Origin: Planctomycetota bacterium
GTDB lineage: Bacteria; Planctomycetota; Planctomycetia; Planctomycetales; Planctomycetaceae
Direction: 5' to 3'
Length of the DNA: 64,000 nucleotides
Assembly: GCA_027623235.1 (NCBI GenBank)
Contig: JAQBVJ010000003.1
Coordinates: 1-64,000 of the forward strand
Positions 35,947-45,059 of the stretch are shown here, piece after piece (position 1 is the first letter of the stretch; every line of letters starts with the position of its first letter). A program made the position numbers and the translations under genes. The notes beneath the pieces are model-generated. The model was not told where the DNA came from. It was given only the letters and a program-made list of their open reading frames with translations, and did not search any database.

Positions 35947-37437
35947 ATGTCCAAGCGTGTCCTGCTGGCCGGCCTCTTCCACGAGACGCACACGTTTCTC
36001 GAAACGCCGACGAAGGCTTCCGACTTTGCGGTGCGAACCGGAGAGGAGCTGTTCGAGGCTCGTGATGACGGCTCGCCGCTTTCCGGCGTGCTGCAGGTTG
36101 CAGACGAGTCCGGCTGGGACGTCATTCCGGTGATCGATATGCGGGCGACGCCGGGCGGCACCGTTGAGGACGCAGTCTTTGAGCAGTTTTCGGACGCAGT
36201 CCTGTCTGCCGTTCGAAGCCGCCTCGAATCGGAATCGCTCGACGGAATTCTGCTGATTCTGCACGGAGCGATGGTGACGCAGTCGCAGCCCGACGTGGAA
36301 GGCGTGCTGATCCGGCGACTCCGGGCCGTTCCGGGAGCGGAGACGATTCCGATCTGCGGCGTTCTCGATCTGCACGGAAACATTTCGCCGATCACGATCG
36401 AACAGACTCAGGGACTAATCGCTTACCGCTGTAACCCTCACACCGATTCACGAGAGGCCGCGCAGCGCGGATCCGCGCTGCTGCATCGAATCATGACTGA
36501 GGGCACCGCGCCGGCTGGCGTGTGGGATCAGCCGCCGGTCATGTGGCCGCCCACGGGAACCGGCACGGCCGACGATCCAATGAAGACGCTCGAACAAATG
36601 GCTCGAGAAATTGAGCAGACACATCCCGAAATCTTCGCCGTCAACGTGTTTGCCGGGTTTTCGTTTGCCGACACGGAACACACAGGAGTCAGTTTCTCGG
36701 CCTACACATTCGGCGATCCGGAAGTCGCGCGGCGTGAGCTCGCACGTCTTTCGACGTGGTCCGTCGAACATCGCGAGAGCGGGAACAAAGTCGAGCCGTC
36801 CCTGGAGTCCGTCCTGCCTGAAGTAAGGCGCCTCGTCGCTGCCGGCCGGACGCCCGTGATCCTGGTCGAGCCTTCTGACAACATTGGCGGAGGAGCTCCC
36901 GGCGACACGACGACATTTCTAAAGGCGTTTCTCGCAGAACCATTCGAGAACTCCGCCGTCGTAATTAACGATCCAGCCGCCGTATCATCGCTCGCGGACG
37001 CGAAGCCGGGAGAAACACGAACACTGACAATCGGCGCGGCACTCAGCAGCTCGTTCTGTGAGCCGGTCGAACTGGATGTCGAATTCGTGTCATCGAGCGA
37101 CGGCCGCTTCGAGCTTGAGGATCGACACAGCCACCTCGCTTCAATGAACGGGGTCCACATTGACATGGGACCGTCCGCCGTTGTGCGAGCTCGTGGAGTG
37201 AGCATTCTTCTCACGACTCGAAAGACGCCTCCGTTCGATCTCGGGCAACTTCGCTCGCAGGGAATCATCCCGGAAGGATGTTCCGTCATCGGAGTCAAAG
37301 CGGCCGTTGCCCATCGCCAGGGCTACGACCCGATCACAGCCGCAACATGGACCGTCAACGTCCCTGGCCCCTGCTCAAGCGACATGACCGGATTCCCGTT
37401 CAAGATCGTCCGACGCCCGATTTACCCCCTCGACTGA
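35947..37437 (+). CDS. M81 family metallopeptidase, MlrC-like
   Basis: 496 residues matching the MlrC/DUF1485 family (peptidase M81), named for linearised-microcystin degradation but widespread with other, mostly unknown, substrates. Markers are LLAGLFHETHTFLETPT at the N-terminus, ILLILHGAMVTQ, a metal-site-like ICGVLDLHGNIS, CNPHTDSREAA and the conserved VEPSDNIGGGAPGDTTTFL loop near residue 305. No signal peptide is present, so it is cytoplasmic. CGGAG precedes the ATG. The following CehA-like gene begins 22 bases later in the same direction and both are metal hydrolases, suggesting joint handling of an unknown peptide- or amide-containing compound. Confidence 0.88.
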   Translation: MSKRVLLAGLFHETHTFLETPTKASDFAVRTGEELFEARDDGSPLSGVLQVADESGWDVIPVIDMRATPGGTVEDAVFEQFSDAVLSAVRSRLESESLDGILLILHGAMVTQSQPDVEGVLIRRLRAVPGAETIPICGVLDLHGNISPITIEQTQGLIAYRCNPHTDSREAAQRGSALLHRIMTEGTAPAGVWDQPPVMWPPTGTGTADDPMKTLEQMAREIEQTHPEIFAVNVFAGFSFADTEHTGVSFSAYTFGDPEVARRELARLSTWSVEHRESGNKVEPSLESVLPEVRRLVAAGRTPVILVEPSDNIGGGAPGDTTTFLKAFLAEPFENSAVVINDPAAVSSLADAKPGETRTLTIGAALSSSFCEPVELDVEFVSSSDGRFELEDRHSHLASMNGVHIDMGPSAVVRARGVSILLTTRKTPPFDLGQLRSQGIIPEGCSVIGVKAAVAHRQGYDPITAATWTVNVPGPCSSDMTGFPFKIVRRPIYPLD

Positions 37438-37459
37438 ATTCACCGCGTAGAGGTGTTCC

Positions 37460-39142
37460 ATGAGAGTCCCGTGCAGGTTTCTCCCACTGCTCCTGCTGGC
37501 AACCGCAGTATCCGTACCGGCGGAGTCGGCAGAACTGCGAGGCCGCATCGTCGACGAATCCGGCAAGCCCGTCGCCTGCCGGGTTTACATCGAATCGAAG
37601 ACCGGAAAGTTTTTTCTGGCCGAGGGGACCGAGGGATCCCGGCACGAGCACTACAACAAAGATCGCGGCGGAAGCGTCGAAGTCCACACCGCACTCAACA
37701 AAGGCAGCTTCAAAGCCTCTTTGTCGAAAGGCCGCTACGTCGTCACTGTCGAACGGGGCAAAGAGTACTTTTCCACAACCAAAGAAGTCGTCGTCGGCAC
37801 GAATCCCACGGACGTCAAGCTGACTCTGAAACGCTGGGTCAACATGGCTCAACAGGGATGGTTTTCGGGCGACACTCACGTCCATCTTCCGCTGAACACG
37901 CTGCCGACATTCGTCGAGGCCGAAGACCTCAACCTGGCGTTCCCGATGACCGGCTGGGTTCGCAACGCGTACGACTCACCAGCCGGAACGTACGCCGATG
38001 AGAACAACAAAATCGCCACCGATCTCATCCGAATTGACGACACGCACCTCATCTATCCTCTCAACACCGAATGGGAAATCTTTACAGTCGACCGCAAACG
38101 TCACACGCTGGGAGCGATCTTTGCCATCGGTCACAAAAAGCCGTTCACTCTCGGAGCTCCCCTCGTCAAGCCGATCGCCGAGGAGGCACGCCGCCAGGGA
38201 GCGCTGCTGGAACTCGACAAGCACAACTGGCCGTGGTCGATGATGCTGATGCCGGTTGCGAACGTCGACCTGTTTGAGCTGACGAACAACCACGTCTGGC
38301 GGACGAACTTCATGTTCAAATCGTGGTACCCGGAATACACGGCTCCTTACATGAATGTTCCGAAAGACGAGGACGGCAATTTCGCATCCGAGCGGGCATG
38401 GCTGGAATTCGGATTCCGCAACTATTACACGCTGCTGAACTGCGGCTTCAAGATGAGGCCGACCGGCGGAACGGCCTCTGGAGTTCACCCCGTCCCGGCC
38501 GGTTTCGGCCGCGTTTATGTCGAGTGCTCCGACGGGTTCAGCTACGAGAACTGGATGAGAGGACTCGACGCAGGCCGCAGCTTTGTGACCACAGGACCGA
38601 TGCTCATGGTGAAAGCCAACGAGAAACCAGCAGGCTCAACACTGAAATTTGACAACTCAATCCCGCGAGCCATCCACCTTGCCGGGCAGATCCAGAGCGA
38701 ACATCCGATCGACACGGTCGAGATCATCGTCAACGGACGGGTTGCACGCTGGTGGCAACCGGACCAGACGAAGCCAACTCAGAACGGATCGTATGCGGCA
38801 CAGATCGATCTCGGTCAACCACTCACAACATCAGGCTGGATCGTTGTGCGGGTCTTTTCAAAGCTGCCGAACGGTCGCTCGCGGTTTGCTCACAGCAGCC
38901 CCGTCTACGTTGAGATTCAGGACCGGCCGCTGCAGCCACAGAAAGTCGAGACGCAATACCTCGTCCAACGCGTCGAAGATGAACTGAAGCGGCACCGTGG
39001 AGTTCTCACGGCCGAAGCCATCGCCGAGTTCGAAGAGGCACTCGCCTTTTACCGGGAGCTTGATGCGAAGGCCGGTGACGAAACTCCACACCTCGATATC
39101 CGAGTTCCGGGCCTTGATCCAGTCCGCAGCCCCGTCAAGTAG
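37460..39142 (+). CDS. Exported CehA/McbA-type metallohydrolase (PHP-like)
   Basis: 560 residues. A signal peptide (MRVPCRFLPLLLLATAVSVPAESA) is followed by a carboxypeptidase-regulatory-like beta domain (GRIVDESGKPVACRVYIES). The catalytic part has QQGWFSGDTHVHLPL near 131-145, the metal-binding His-x-His of CehA/McbA proteins, and further candidate ligands in ELDKHNWPWSMM and ELTNNHVW. The C-terminal third is beta-rich with a final helical segment. CehA hydrolyses carbaryl in other bacteria, but most members have unknown substrates, so only the hydrolase class is claimed. It lies 22 bases downstream of the mlrC-like gene and is almost certainly in the same operon. Location is periplasmic or extracellular. 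Confidence 0.85.
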   Translation: MRVPCRFLPLLLLATAVSVPAESAELRGRIVDESGKPVACRVYIESKTGKFFLAEGTEGSRHEHYNKDRGGSVEVHTALNKGSFKASLSKGRYVVTVERGKEYFSTTKEVVVGTNPTDVKLTLKRWVNMAQQGWFSGDTHVHLPLNTLPTFVEAEDLNLAFPMTGWVRNAYDSPAGTYADENNKIATDLIRIDDTHLIYPLNTEWEIFTVDRKRHTLGAIFAIGHKKPFTLGAPLVKPIAEEARRQGALLELDKHNWPWSMMLMPVANVDLFELTNNHVWRTNFMFKSWYPEYTAPYMNVPKDEDGNFASERAWLEFGFRNYYTLLNCGFKMRPTGGTASGVHPVPAGFGRVYVECSDGFSYENWMRGLDAGRSFVTTGPMLMVKANEKPAGSTLKFDNSIPRAIHLAGQIQSEHPIDTVEIIVNGRVARWWQPDQTKPTQNGSYAAQIDLGQPLTTSGWIVVRVFSKLPNGRSRFAHSSPVYVEIQDRPLQPQKVETQYLVQRVEDELKRHRGVLTAEAIAEFEEALAFYRELDAKAGDETPHLDIRVPGLDPVRSPVK

Positions 39143-39190
39143 AAGACCTGCCATCGACCGGAAGCGGTTTCATCGCCATAACTTGAAGTC

Positions 39191-39708
39191 TCACACCGGA
39201 AAGTGACGCGTGAACTCCTCGCAGTCGCGAGCCACTCCGGATGCCCCGGCGAATCGTTCCTCGTCCAGAACGAGAATCATGAAGGCCGCGTCGGGAACTC
39301 CCTCGTACTCGCAGCGGACGCCTCTTCGGGATGCGGGCTCGAATCCGAAACGAGGGTAGTACTCAGGGTGTCCCAGTACGACCACGAACACGCAGTGATC
39401 CTCACGGAGTTGGTCCAGCCCGCTTTGATCAGACTCCCGCCAATTCCAGAACGCTGACGATCGGCGGCGACTGCCATCGGAGCGAGGCCAGATCCGTCTG
39501 CCACGAATTCGCCGTCAAGGAGAAGTTGGACCGGCGAGAAGAGAATGTGCCCCGCGACCTCTCCTTCCTCGACCGCGACGAGTGAGATGACGTCCCGACA
39601 TTTTCTCAAGTCTGTGACCAGTGCTGCCTCGGCCGGGCCAGCGAACGCTTTTTCGAGAATTGAGCCCACTGCCAATTCATCCTCCGGTCTTTCAGCATGA
39701 ATTCTCAT
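39191..39708 (-). pseudogene. GNAT N-acetyltransferase broken by a one-base frameshift
   Basis: Two minus-strand frames together make one GNAT protein. The first (ATG at 39708) runs MRIHAERPEDELAVGSILEK to the acetyl-CoA loop RQRSGIGGSLIKAG, then becomes nonsense. In the next frame the expected continuation LDQLREDHCVFVVVLGHPEY then YPRFGFEPAS reads on to a stop at 39191. The shift lies at about 39418-39423, where GGGCTGG would need one more C to restore the frame. Nothing else is damaged, so this is either a very recent pseudogene or a sequencing error. The reconstructed protein (about 172 residues) resembles YhbS-type acetyltransferases; the substrate is unknown. Confidence 0.8.
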
Positions 39709-39920
39709 TTGATCCCGTCAGGTAAATACACAAAATTGCTTATCGGGTCGCTTAACAACAGATTAACGACAGCAAGCAATCTCACATCTCCGCCTGCTTG
39801 AGAATGCATCCGCACTGCCTACAATCCCGCGAATGCAGGTTTCGACATTTTTGACAACAGATTCTGTTTTTATTCTCGCGGCACAGCCAGAGCCGCGAGC
39901 CAGCCAGTCGGACGCGTGTC

Positions 39921-40340
39921 ATGACGATTGAGGATTTGATCGAGGAGTTTGACGACCTTGGCGACTGGGCCGACCAGTGCGAAGTCCTGATCGACATGGG
40001 GCGAGACCTTTCGAACATGTCGGATAATCTGAAGACCGAAGACACCAAAGTCCACGGCTGCCAGAGTAACGTCTGGATGGTCGCCGAGGTGAAATCGGAA
40101 CCACTGAGAATTGAGCTGACTGCCGACAGCGACGCCATGCTTGTTCGAGGATTGCTTTCGGTCGTTCTGATGGTGTACTCCAATCGGTCTCCTCAGGAAA
40201 TCCTTGAGACCGACGTCCGGGACATCTTCAGCCGGCTTGGGCTCGATCGTCATCTCAGCCCGGCACGAAAAAACGGTCTGTCCGGGATGGTTACACGAGT
40301 CCGAGCCATCGCCGCCGAAGCAGTCGGGTTACAAAGCTGA
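39921..40340 (+). CDS. sufE: SufE-like sulfur acceptor protein
   Basis: 139 residues of the SufE/CsdE family. The acceptor cysteine is C47 in TKVHGCQSNVW, and the tail FSRLGLDRHLSPARKNGLSG is a family hallmark. SufE takes persulfide sulfur from the SufS cysteine desulfurase and passes it to the Fe-S assembly scaffold. The gene ends 62 bases before sufS in the same direction, so the two are probably cotranscribed and functionally paired. SufB, SufC and SufD are not in the window. The ATG at 39921 lacks a strong ribosome site, but length and N-terminus (MTIEDLIEEFDDLGDW) match the family. Confidence 0.93.
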   Translation: MTIEDLIEEFDDLGDWADQCEVLIDMGRDLSNMSDNLKTEDTKVHGCQSNVWMVAEVKSEPLRIELTADSDAMLVRGLLSVVLMVYSNRSPQEILETDVRDIFSRLGLDRHLSPARKNGLSGMVTRVRAIAAEAVGLQS

Positions 40341-40402
40341 CGCCGTTGGCGTGCACTCCCAGTCTGCGAGGCAGTAACCGACTCGCTGCAGCCCCTTGCC
40401 GA

Positions 40403-41695
40403 ATGACGACTGACATGTCGCAGCGACCGCCATTTGATGTCGAAGCCGTTCGCGGCGACTTTCCCATTTTGAACCGGCCGCTCGAATCCGGTCGACATCG
40501 CAAAGGGAAACCGCCGGCGTTCCTCGACAGCGGCGCGAGCGCGCAGAAACCGCAGTGCGTCATCGATCGCGAGCGGGAAGTTGAAGAACAGTTTTTTGCG
40601 AATGCCTACCGCGGCGTGTACTACTTCGGTGCAAGAGTTGACGAAGAACTCGAAGCGACTCGAAGCGGAATCGCGAAATTCATCGGCGCGGAATCGACCG
40701 ACGAGATTATCTTCACGTCCGGAACGACGATGTCGCTGAACCTTGTGGCGCGAGCCTGGGGCGGGAAGTTTCTCGAACCTGGCGATGAGGTGCTCATCAC
40801 AGAAATGGAGCATCACGCAAACATTGTTCCGTGGCAGATGGCCTGTGCCGAACGGGGCGCGACGCTCCGGTGGCTGCCGTTGACTGAAGATCGGCGTCTC
40901 GACATGAGTCGCCTCGACGAGTTCCTGACACCGAAGACGAAAATGCTGGCGGTGACGTCGATGTCGAATGTCCTCGGCACGATCAATGCGATCAGCGAAC
41001 TCGCCCGGCGAGCCCACGATGTTGGCTCGCTGATTTGCGTCGATGCCGCTCAGTCCGTGCCGCACCGGATGACGGACGCCAGCGGCCAGCACAATGAAGT
41101 CGAGCCGGTCGACTTCCTCGCCTTCTCGGGACACAAGCTTTACGGCCCGACGGGAGTCGGGGTGCTCTACGGTCGCCGCGATCTGCTTTGCGAGATGAAT
41201 CCGTTTCTCGGCGGAGGCCACATGATCTCGCAGGTTTACCGAGATCATTCCACCTGGGCCGACCCTCCGGCAAAGTTTGAAGCAGGAACGTTGCCCATCG
41301 TTCAGGCAATCGCGCTGGGAGCGGCTGTTGAGTACGTCTCGGGCCTCGGCCTGGACCGAATTCACGCGCACGAGTCGCAGCTTCTCGGGTACGCCCACGA
41401 ACAGCTTGCGACGATCTCCGGCCTGACGATCTACGGCCCGGATCTCGAACATAAAGGGGCGATCTGCAGTTTCACAATCGACGGTGCCGCAGCCGAAGAC
41501 CTGGCGAACCTGCTCGACATTCGCGGCGTCTTCGTCCGGCACGGGCACCATTGTGCGATGCCTCTTCACGAAGTCCTCGGAGTACAGGCCTCGGTGCGGG
41601 CGAGCTTTGGCGTCTATAATTCCTGCAGCGATATCGACCGCCTCGTCGATGGACTTCAGTTCGCCCTGGAACGGCTGATCGTCGCTGAAAAGTGA
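40403..41695 (+). CDS. sufS: Cysteine desulfurase, SufS/CsdA type
   Basis: 430-residue PLP enzyme that removes sulfur from cysteine, leaving alanine and an enzyme persulfide. The PLP lysine (about K246) is in LAFSGHKLYGPTG; the persulfide cysteine (about C384) is in VRHGHHCAMPLHEVLGV, the group II (SufS) context. TEMEHHANIVPWQ and IFTSGTTMSLNLVA are further markers. Pairing with sufE immediately upstream supports SufS rather than IscS. The start is taken at ATG 40403 (MTTDMSQRPPF); ATG 40415 is possible and the longer frame from a TTG at 40346 is not supported. The opposite strand carries a very long but non-coding open frame here. Confidence 0.95.
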   Translation: MTTDMSQRPPFDVEAVRGDFPILNRPLESGRHRKGKPPAFLDSGASAQKPQCVIDREREVEEQFFANAYRGVYYFGARVDEELEATRSGIAKFIGAESTDEIIFTSGTTMSLNLVARAWGGKFLEPGDEVLITEMEHHANIVPWQMACAERGATLRWLPLTEDRRLDMSRLDEFLTPKTKMLAVTSMSNVLGTINAISELARRAHDVGSLICVDAAQSVPHRMTDASGQHNEVEPVDFLAFSGHKLYGPTGVGVLYGRRDLLCEMNPFLGGGHMISQVYRDHSTWADPPAKFEAGTLPIVQAIALGAAVEYVSGLGLDRIHAHESQLLGYAHEQLATISGLTIYGPDLEHKGAICSFTIDGAAAEDLANLLDIRGVFVRHGHHCAMPLHEVLGVQASVRASFGVYNSCSDIDRLVDGLQFALERLIVAEK

Positions 41696-41791
41696 ATCCC
41701 GGTTCAACGCCGCCCCGCCCTGCTCCTCTGCCCTGCCCTGCGTGAGCCGCCTTCCAGCAATACACGCCTCACGGAACAAACGAAATCCCAC

Positions 41792-43111
41792 ATGAGTGAC
41801 TCCGTAAAGACTTCTCTTCCCCTTTCACTGAGCACGCGGCGAGCCTGGGCCGCCGATCAGAGCATCAGCTATCTGATGCAGCAGGGCCTGGTGAATCGTG
41901 ACGTCATCTCACTGGCGGCGGGGTTCGTCGATGAGGTCACTCTGCCGACGACTCTTGTGCAGAACGCGGTGCAAAGAATCTTCGCGGAACGAGCATCCGG
42001 ACAACGGGCGCTGCAGTACGGCAGCACGGGCGGAAACGTCGACCTGCAGGAACAACTGCTGAGCCATCATGCTCGACTCGAACGATGTGACGTTTCGGAA
42101 CTTGGCATTACGCAGGATCAGGTCATTGTCACAGCCGGGTCGCAGCAGTTGCTCAACCACGTGGCGGAGGTGCTGCTCAACCCGGGAGACATCTGCCTTG
42201 TCTCCGCTCCGACCTATTTCGTTTTTCTCGGCACACTCAACGGTGTCGGAGCGCGGACAATTGCCGTTGAGAGTGATGAAAACGGAATGAAGATGGACGC
42301 GCTGGAGACGACTCTCAACCAGCTCGAAGCGGCCGGTGATCTGCCACGAGTGAAACTGATCTACCTTGTCAGTTCATTCGAGAACCCGAGCGGTGTGACA
42401 CTTGCCGATGATCGACGCCGTGCGGCAGTTGACCTGGCACAAAGTTTTTCGAAGACGCATCGGATTCTCATTCTGGAGGACGCTGCCTACCGGGAGCTCC
42501 GCTACGAAGGTGAGGACGGGCCGAGCATCTGGAGTTGTGACGCCACGCGGGAGCACGTCGTACTCGCGCAGACATTTTCGAAGAGCTTCTCACCGGGAAT
42601 CCGAGTCGCCTACGGAATTGTGCCGAAGGATCTCGTTACACCGATCCACGATGTGAAGGGCAATTTCGATTTCGGCTCACCAAATCTCAGCCAGCAGATC
42701 GTCGCCGAAGTTGTGCGAGACGGCTCCTACGAAGCTCATGTCGATTCGCTTCGTCAATCGTACGCGGTCAAGCGGGACGCGATGCTCCGCGCCGCGGACG
42801 CTTACTTTTCGGACATCGCTGGCGTTTTCTGGTTGCGGCCGCAAGGCGGTCTCTACGTCTGGATGAGCCTTCCGCCGTCTGTCGATACTGGTTACGAGAG
42901 TGCGCTCTTCGAGCGAGCCACGAAGCACGAAGGCGTCATGTACGTCCCTGGTGAGATCGCCTACCCAGGTGGCTCACCGCTGAAACGTACGAATGAAATG
43001 CGGCTCAGCTTTGGCGTCGAAGCCCCCGAAACGATCGACGATGGAATGCGTCGTCTCGCGAATGCCGTAAGGAATGTCCTCGAATCGACATCACACGCGA
43101 CGCCAGGCTGA
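41792..43111 (+). CDS. Fold-type I PLP aminotransferase (2-aminoadipate/MocR-like)
   Basis: 439 residues. The catalytic lysine (about K263) is in LAQTFSKSFSPGIRVAYG. Other family features are LQYGSTGGNVDLQEQLLSHH, VTAGSQQLLNHVAEVL and YLVSSFENPSGVTLADDRR. The domain matches the aminotransferase part of MocR regulators and 2-aminoadipate/aromatic aminotransferases, but there is no N-terminal winged-helix, so it is a plain enzyme. Substrate remains open; 2-aminoadipate, aromatic or branched amino acids are the usual choices. It starts 97 bases after sufS on the same strand, but no link to Fe-S assembly is implied. No clear ribosome site precedes the ATG at 41792. Confidence 0.87.
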   Translation: MSDSVKTSLPLSLSTRRAWAADQSISYLMQQGLVNRDVISLAAGFVDEVTLPTTLVQNAVQRIFAERASGQRALQYGSTGGNVDLQEQLLSHHARLERCDVSELGITQDQVIVTAGSQQLLNHVAEVLLNPGDICLVSAPTYFVFLGTLNGVGARTIAVESDENGMKMDALETTLNQLEAAGDLPRVKLIYLVSSFENPSGVTLADDRRRAAVDLAQSFSKTHRILILEDAAYRELRYEGEDGPSIWSCDATREHVVLAQTFSKSFSPGIRVAYGIVPKDLVTPIHDVKGNFDFGSPNLSQQIVAEVVRDGSYEAHVDSLRQSYAVKRDAMLRAADAYFSDIAGVFWLRPQGGLYVWMSLPPSVDTGYESALFERATKHEGVMYVPGEIAYPGGSPLKRTNEMRLSFGVEAPETIDDGMRRLANAVRNVLESTSHATPG

Positions 43112-43128
43112 GTGGCGAGGAAGGACGC

Positions 43129-43710
43129 TCACACCTTGTAATTCCGGTCCGGCAACCGGGCAGGAGTCGTTCCGGCGGCGATGTCCCGCCAGCGGTCCAG
43201 CTTGGCAAGCGTTTCCGCGTCCGTCTCGGTTTCCATCGGGCGGTTCTGAGCAGACCACCTCATGTGGCACGGCCGCTTGTCTTTCGGCTGGTTCCTCTGA
43301 ATCGTCCTCACGATAACCACGATGCCGAGAAGCAGTCCTCCGAGCATCATGATTCGCATCAGGACCTCACCTTTCATGTTCGACTGAGCGGACATGAAAT
43401 TGTTGATGAGGATGAGGAATGCCCCGATGAGCAGCTTCACGACTCGGTTTGACATGCCGTCGGTGAGGTTGACCGGACAGAAATAGATCAACGCCACGAT
43501 GATTCCATAGAAGAGGAGGTTCCTCTTCGACTCCGCCGCCAACTTCCCGGCGAGGTAAGTCTTCACGGCTGTGCGGCTGTGAAGATCAACTTCTTCGGTG
43601 TCATTCTCTGTGCCAGTTCCCGTGTCACCCGCGTAATAAAGTGCGGCACACACGGAGACGATGATGAGAAAGACGGTGACCGTCGGAGCAACCAGAGTCC
43701 GGGGGTCCAT
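43129..43710 (-). CDS. Hypothetical membrane protein
   Basis: 193 residues with about four hydrophobic helices: an N-terminal one (VAPTVTVFLIIVSVCAALYY), two near 65-105 (NLLFYGIIVALIYFCPV; VVKLLIGAFLILINNFM) and one near 118-136 (MMLGGLLLGIVVIV). The C-terminal 50 residues are charged and soluble (PMETETDAETLAKLDRWRDI), probably cytoplasmic. No family is recognised. GGAAATGCA lies before the ATG. It converges with the aminotransferase gene, leaving 17 bases between stops. The membrane pattern and clean frame make a genuine gene likely; role unknown. Confidence 0.7.
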   Translation of the reverse strand: MDPRTLVAPTVTVFLIIVSVCAALYYAGDTGTGTENDTEEVDLHSRTAVKTYLAGKLAAESKRNLLFYGIIVALIYFCPVNLTDGMSNRVVKLLIGAFLILINNFMSAQSNMKGEVLMRIMMLGGLLLGIVVIVRTIQRNQPKDKRPCHMRWSAQNRPMETETDAETLAKLDRWRDIAAGTTPARLPDRNYKV

Positions 43711-44013
43711 TGCATTTCCACTGGCCGTGTTGACGGCCCGCTGTCTTTGGAAGTGAATTGTCCTTCAGCGATTGAGATAACCTGAAACTTACCCCGCAGA
43801 AGGGACTGTTGAGGTCCATTCCAGGATTTTCCGTTGAACTGCAGCTTGAATTTCGACCCTCTCAAATGACATTCGCGATCGAGCCGCGCGACATGTCGGC
43901 GCACGAACAAACGCGACTGAAAACTGCTGGCCGGGCTCATTCGCCGTTATGGTCGCAAAGTCAGGTCAAGCGGCCGCTCTGCAATGGCTGTCGTGAGTCC
44001 GCGGCGGTTCTTT
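43711..44013. other. Intergenic region, no gene seen
   Basis: 303 bases between two minus-strand genes. A minus-strand frame overlaps the start of the membrane-protein gene in another register but resembles nothing. No terminator for the WD40 gene or promoter could be recognised. Confidence 0.4.
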
Positions 44014-45024
44014 TCAACGCAGATTCAACTGCCAGAATGCAGGGCCAGTGCGTGCCGTTCGCGCTACACCACCAACGAAAATCTGCTTGCCGTCCGGGCC
44101 GACTGCGACTGACCAAAGCCGCGAGCCAGCCGTCTGATGCGAACTGACCGTTTCGACCGAGTCGGGATCGATCAGGCGGACCGATCCATCCTGACACCCG
44201 ACGATCATCCGGCTTCCGTCGGGGAGCCATGTGACCGAAAGTGGCACGGAATCCATTTGCGCGAACCGGACCAGCCTTCCAATTGTGGGCTGCCAGATCC
44301 GGACGGTTCGATCCTTGCTGACCGAAGCCAGCATCGGTCGCGTCTCGCCCTTCGAGATTGGCCGGACCGAAGTCGAAAGAACTTCTGCGCGGTGGTTGCT
44401 CAAAGTCCGTTCGAGTTTCCCTGTTGATGCGTTCCAGACTCTAATCGTGCTGTCGAGGCTGGCAGTCACGATCTGCTCGTCAGTCAGGAAAGCCACCGAC
44501 GTCACGCCCCGGGAATGCCCTTCGATTCTGCTGACCGATTTCACTCGGATCGCGTCCGGCGCGTCTCCGGACAAGTCAAACAACTGCCAGGTCGCATCGA
44601 GCGAACTCGTCACCAGCCGCTTTCCCGTCGATGAAAAAGCCACATCGGTGATGACATCCGAGTGGCCCTCAACACGCTGCAGCAGGACCGGTTCCTTCCC
44701 CAGCGAAGAGTTCCAGTCAAACAACTCAAACACACCCGACTCCGCTGGAGTTCCTCCGGCGACGATCAGTCGCCTGCCGTCTGGTGAAAAAGAAATCGCC
44801 TGGATTTCGGTCAGACCAGTTTCGATGGAACGCAGCGAAAGCTCGGGCTCAGCGGATTTCGTACCCCAGATCTGCAGCCCGGCGGAGCTGCCAGCAATCA
44901 GCAGTCCGCCCGGAGCCACTGCAAGCGCGGTTACAGGTGGCTGGCTCTCGCCTGGATCCTGCGTGACTCCGCGAGAACTGCCGGACAGAACGAGAAACAG
45001 GACAGCCCAGCGAACGTGATTCAT
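44014..45024 (-). CDS. Exported WD40-repeat protein
   Basis: 336 residues. A signal peptide (MNHVRWAVLFLVLSGSSRG) precedes about six or seven WD40 blades forming a beta-propeller. Clear repeats are ISFSPDGRRLIVAGG, VAFSSTGKRLVTSSLDATW, VAFLTDEQIVTASLDSTIRVW, LASVSKDRTVRIWQ and VTWLPDGSRMIVGCQDGSVR, and linker motifs EGHSDVITD and EGHSRGVTS show the typical GH dipeptide. Probably a periplasmic or surface interaction scaffold; the partner is unknown. AGGAG precedes the ATG by nine bases. It lies just downstream of thrS in the same direction with 35 bases between, so read-through from thrS is possible. Confidence 0.88.
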   Translation of the reverse strand: MNHVRWAVLFLVLSGSSRGVTQDPGESQPPVTALAVAPGGLLIAGSSAGLQIWGTKSAEPELSLRSIETGLTEIQAISFSPDGRRLIVAGGTPAESGVFELFDWNSSLGKEPVLLQRVEGHSDVITDVAFSSTGKRLVTSSLDATWQLFDLSGDAPDAIRVKSVSRIEGHSRGVTSVAFLTDEQIVTASLDSTIRVWNASTGKLERTLSNHRAEVLSTSVRPISKGETRPMLASVSKDRTVRIWQPTIGRLVRFAQMDSVPLSVTWLPDGSRMIVGCQDGSVRLIDPDSVETVSSHQTAGSRLWSVAVGPDGKQIFVGGVARTARTGPAFWQLNLR

Positions 45025-45059
45025 CCGGTCCGACTCCTGGCCGCCTTACGCGGAGTTGC

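Noticed and set aside
40250-41791. 513-residue open frame on the minus strand opposite sufS
   Set aside because: It lies exactly antisense to sufS, whose motifs are unmistakable. High GC at third codon positions keeps the complementary frame open; the translation resembles no family.
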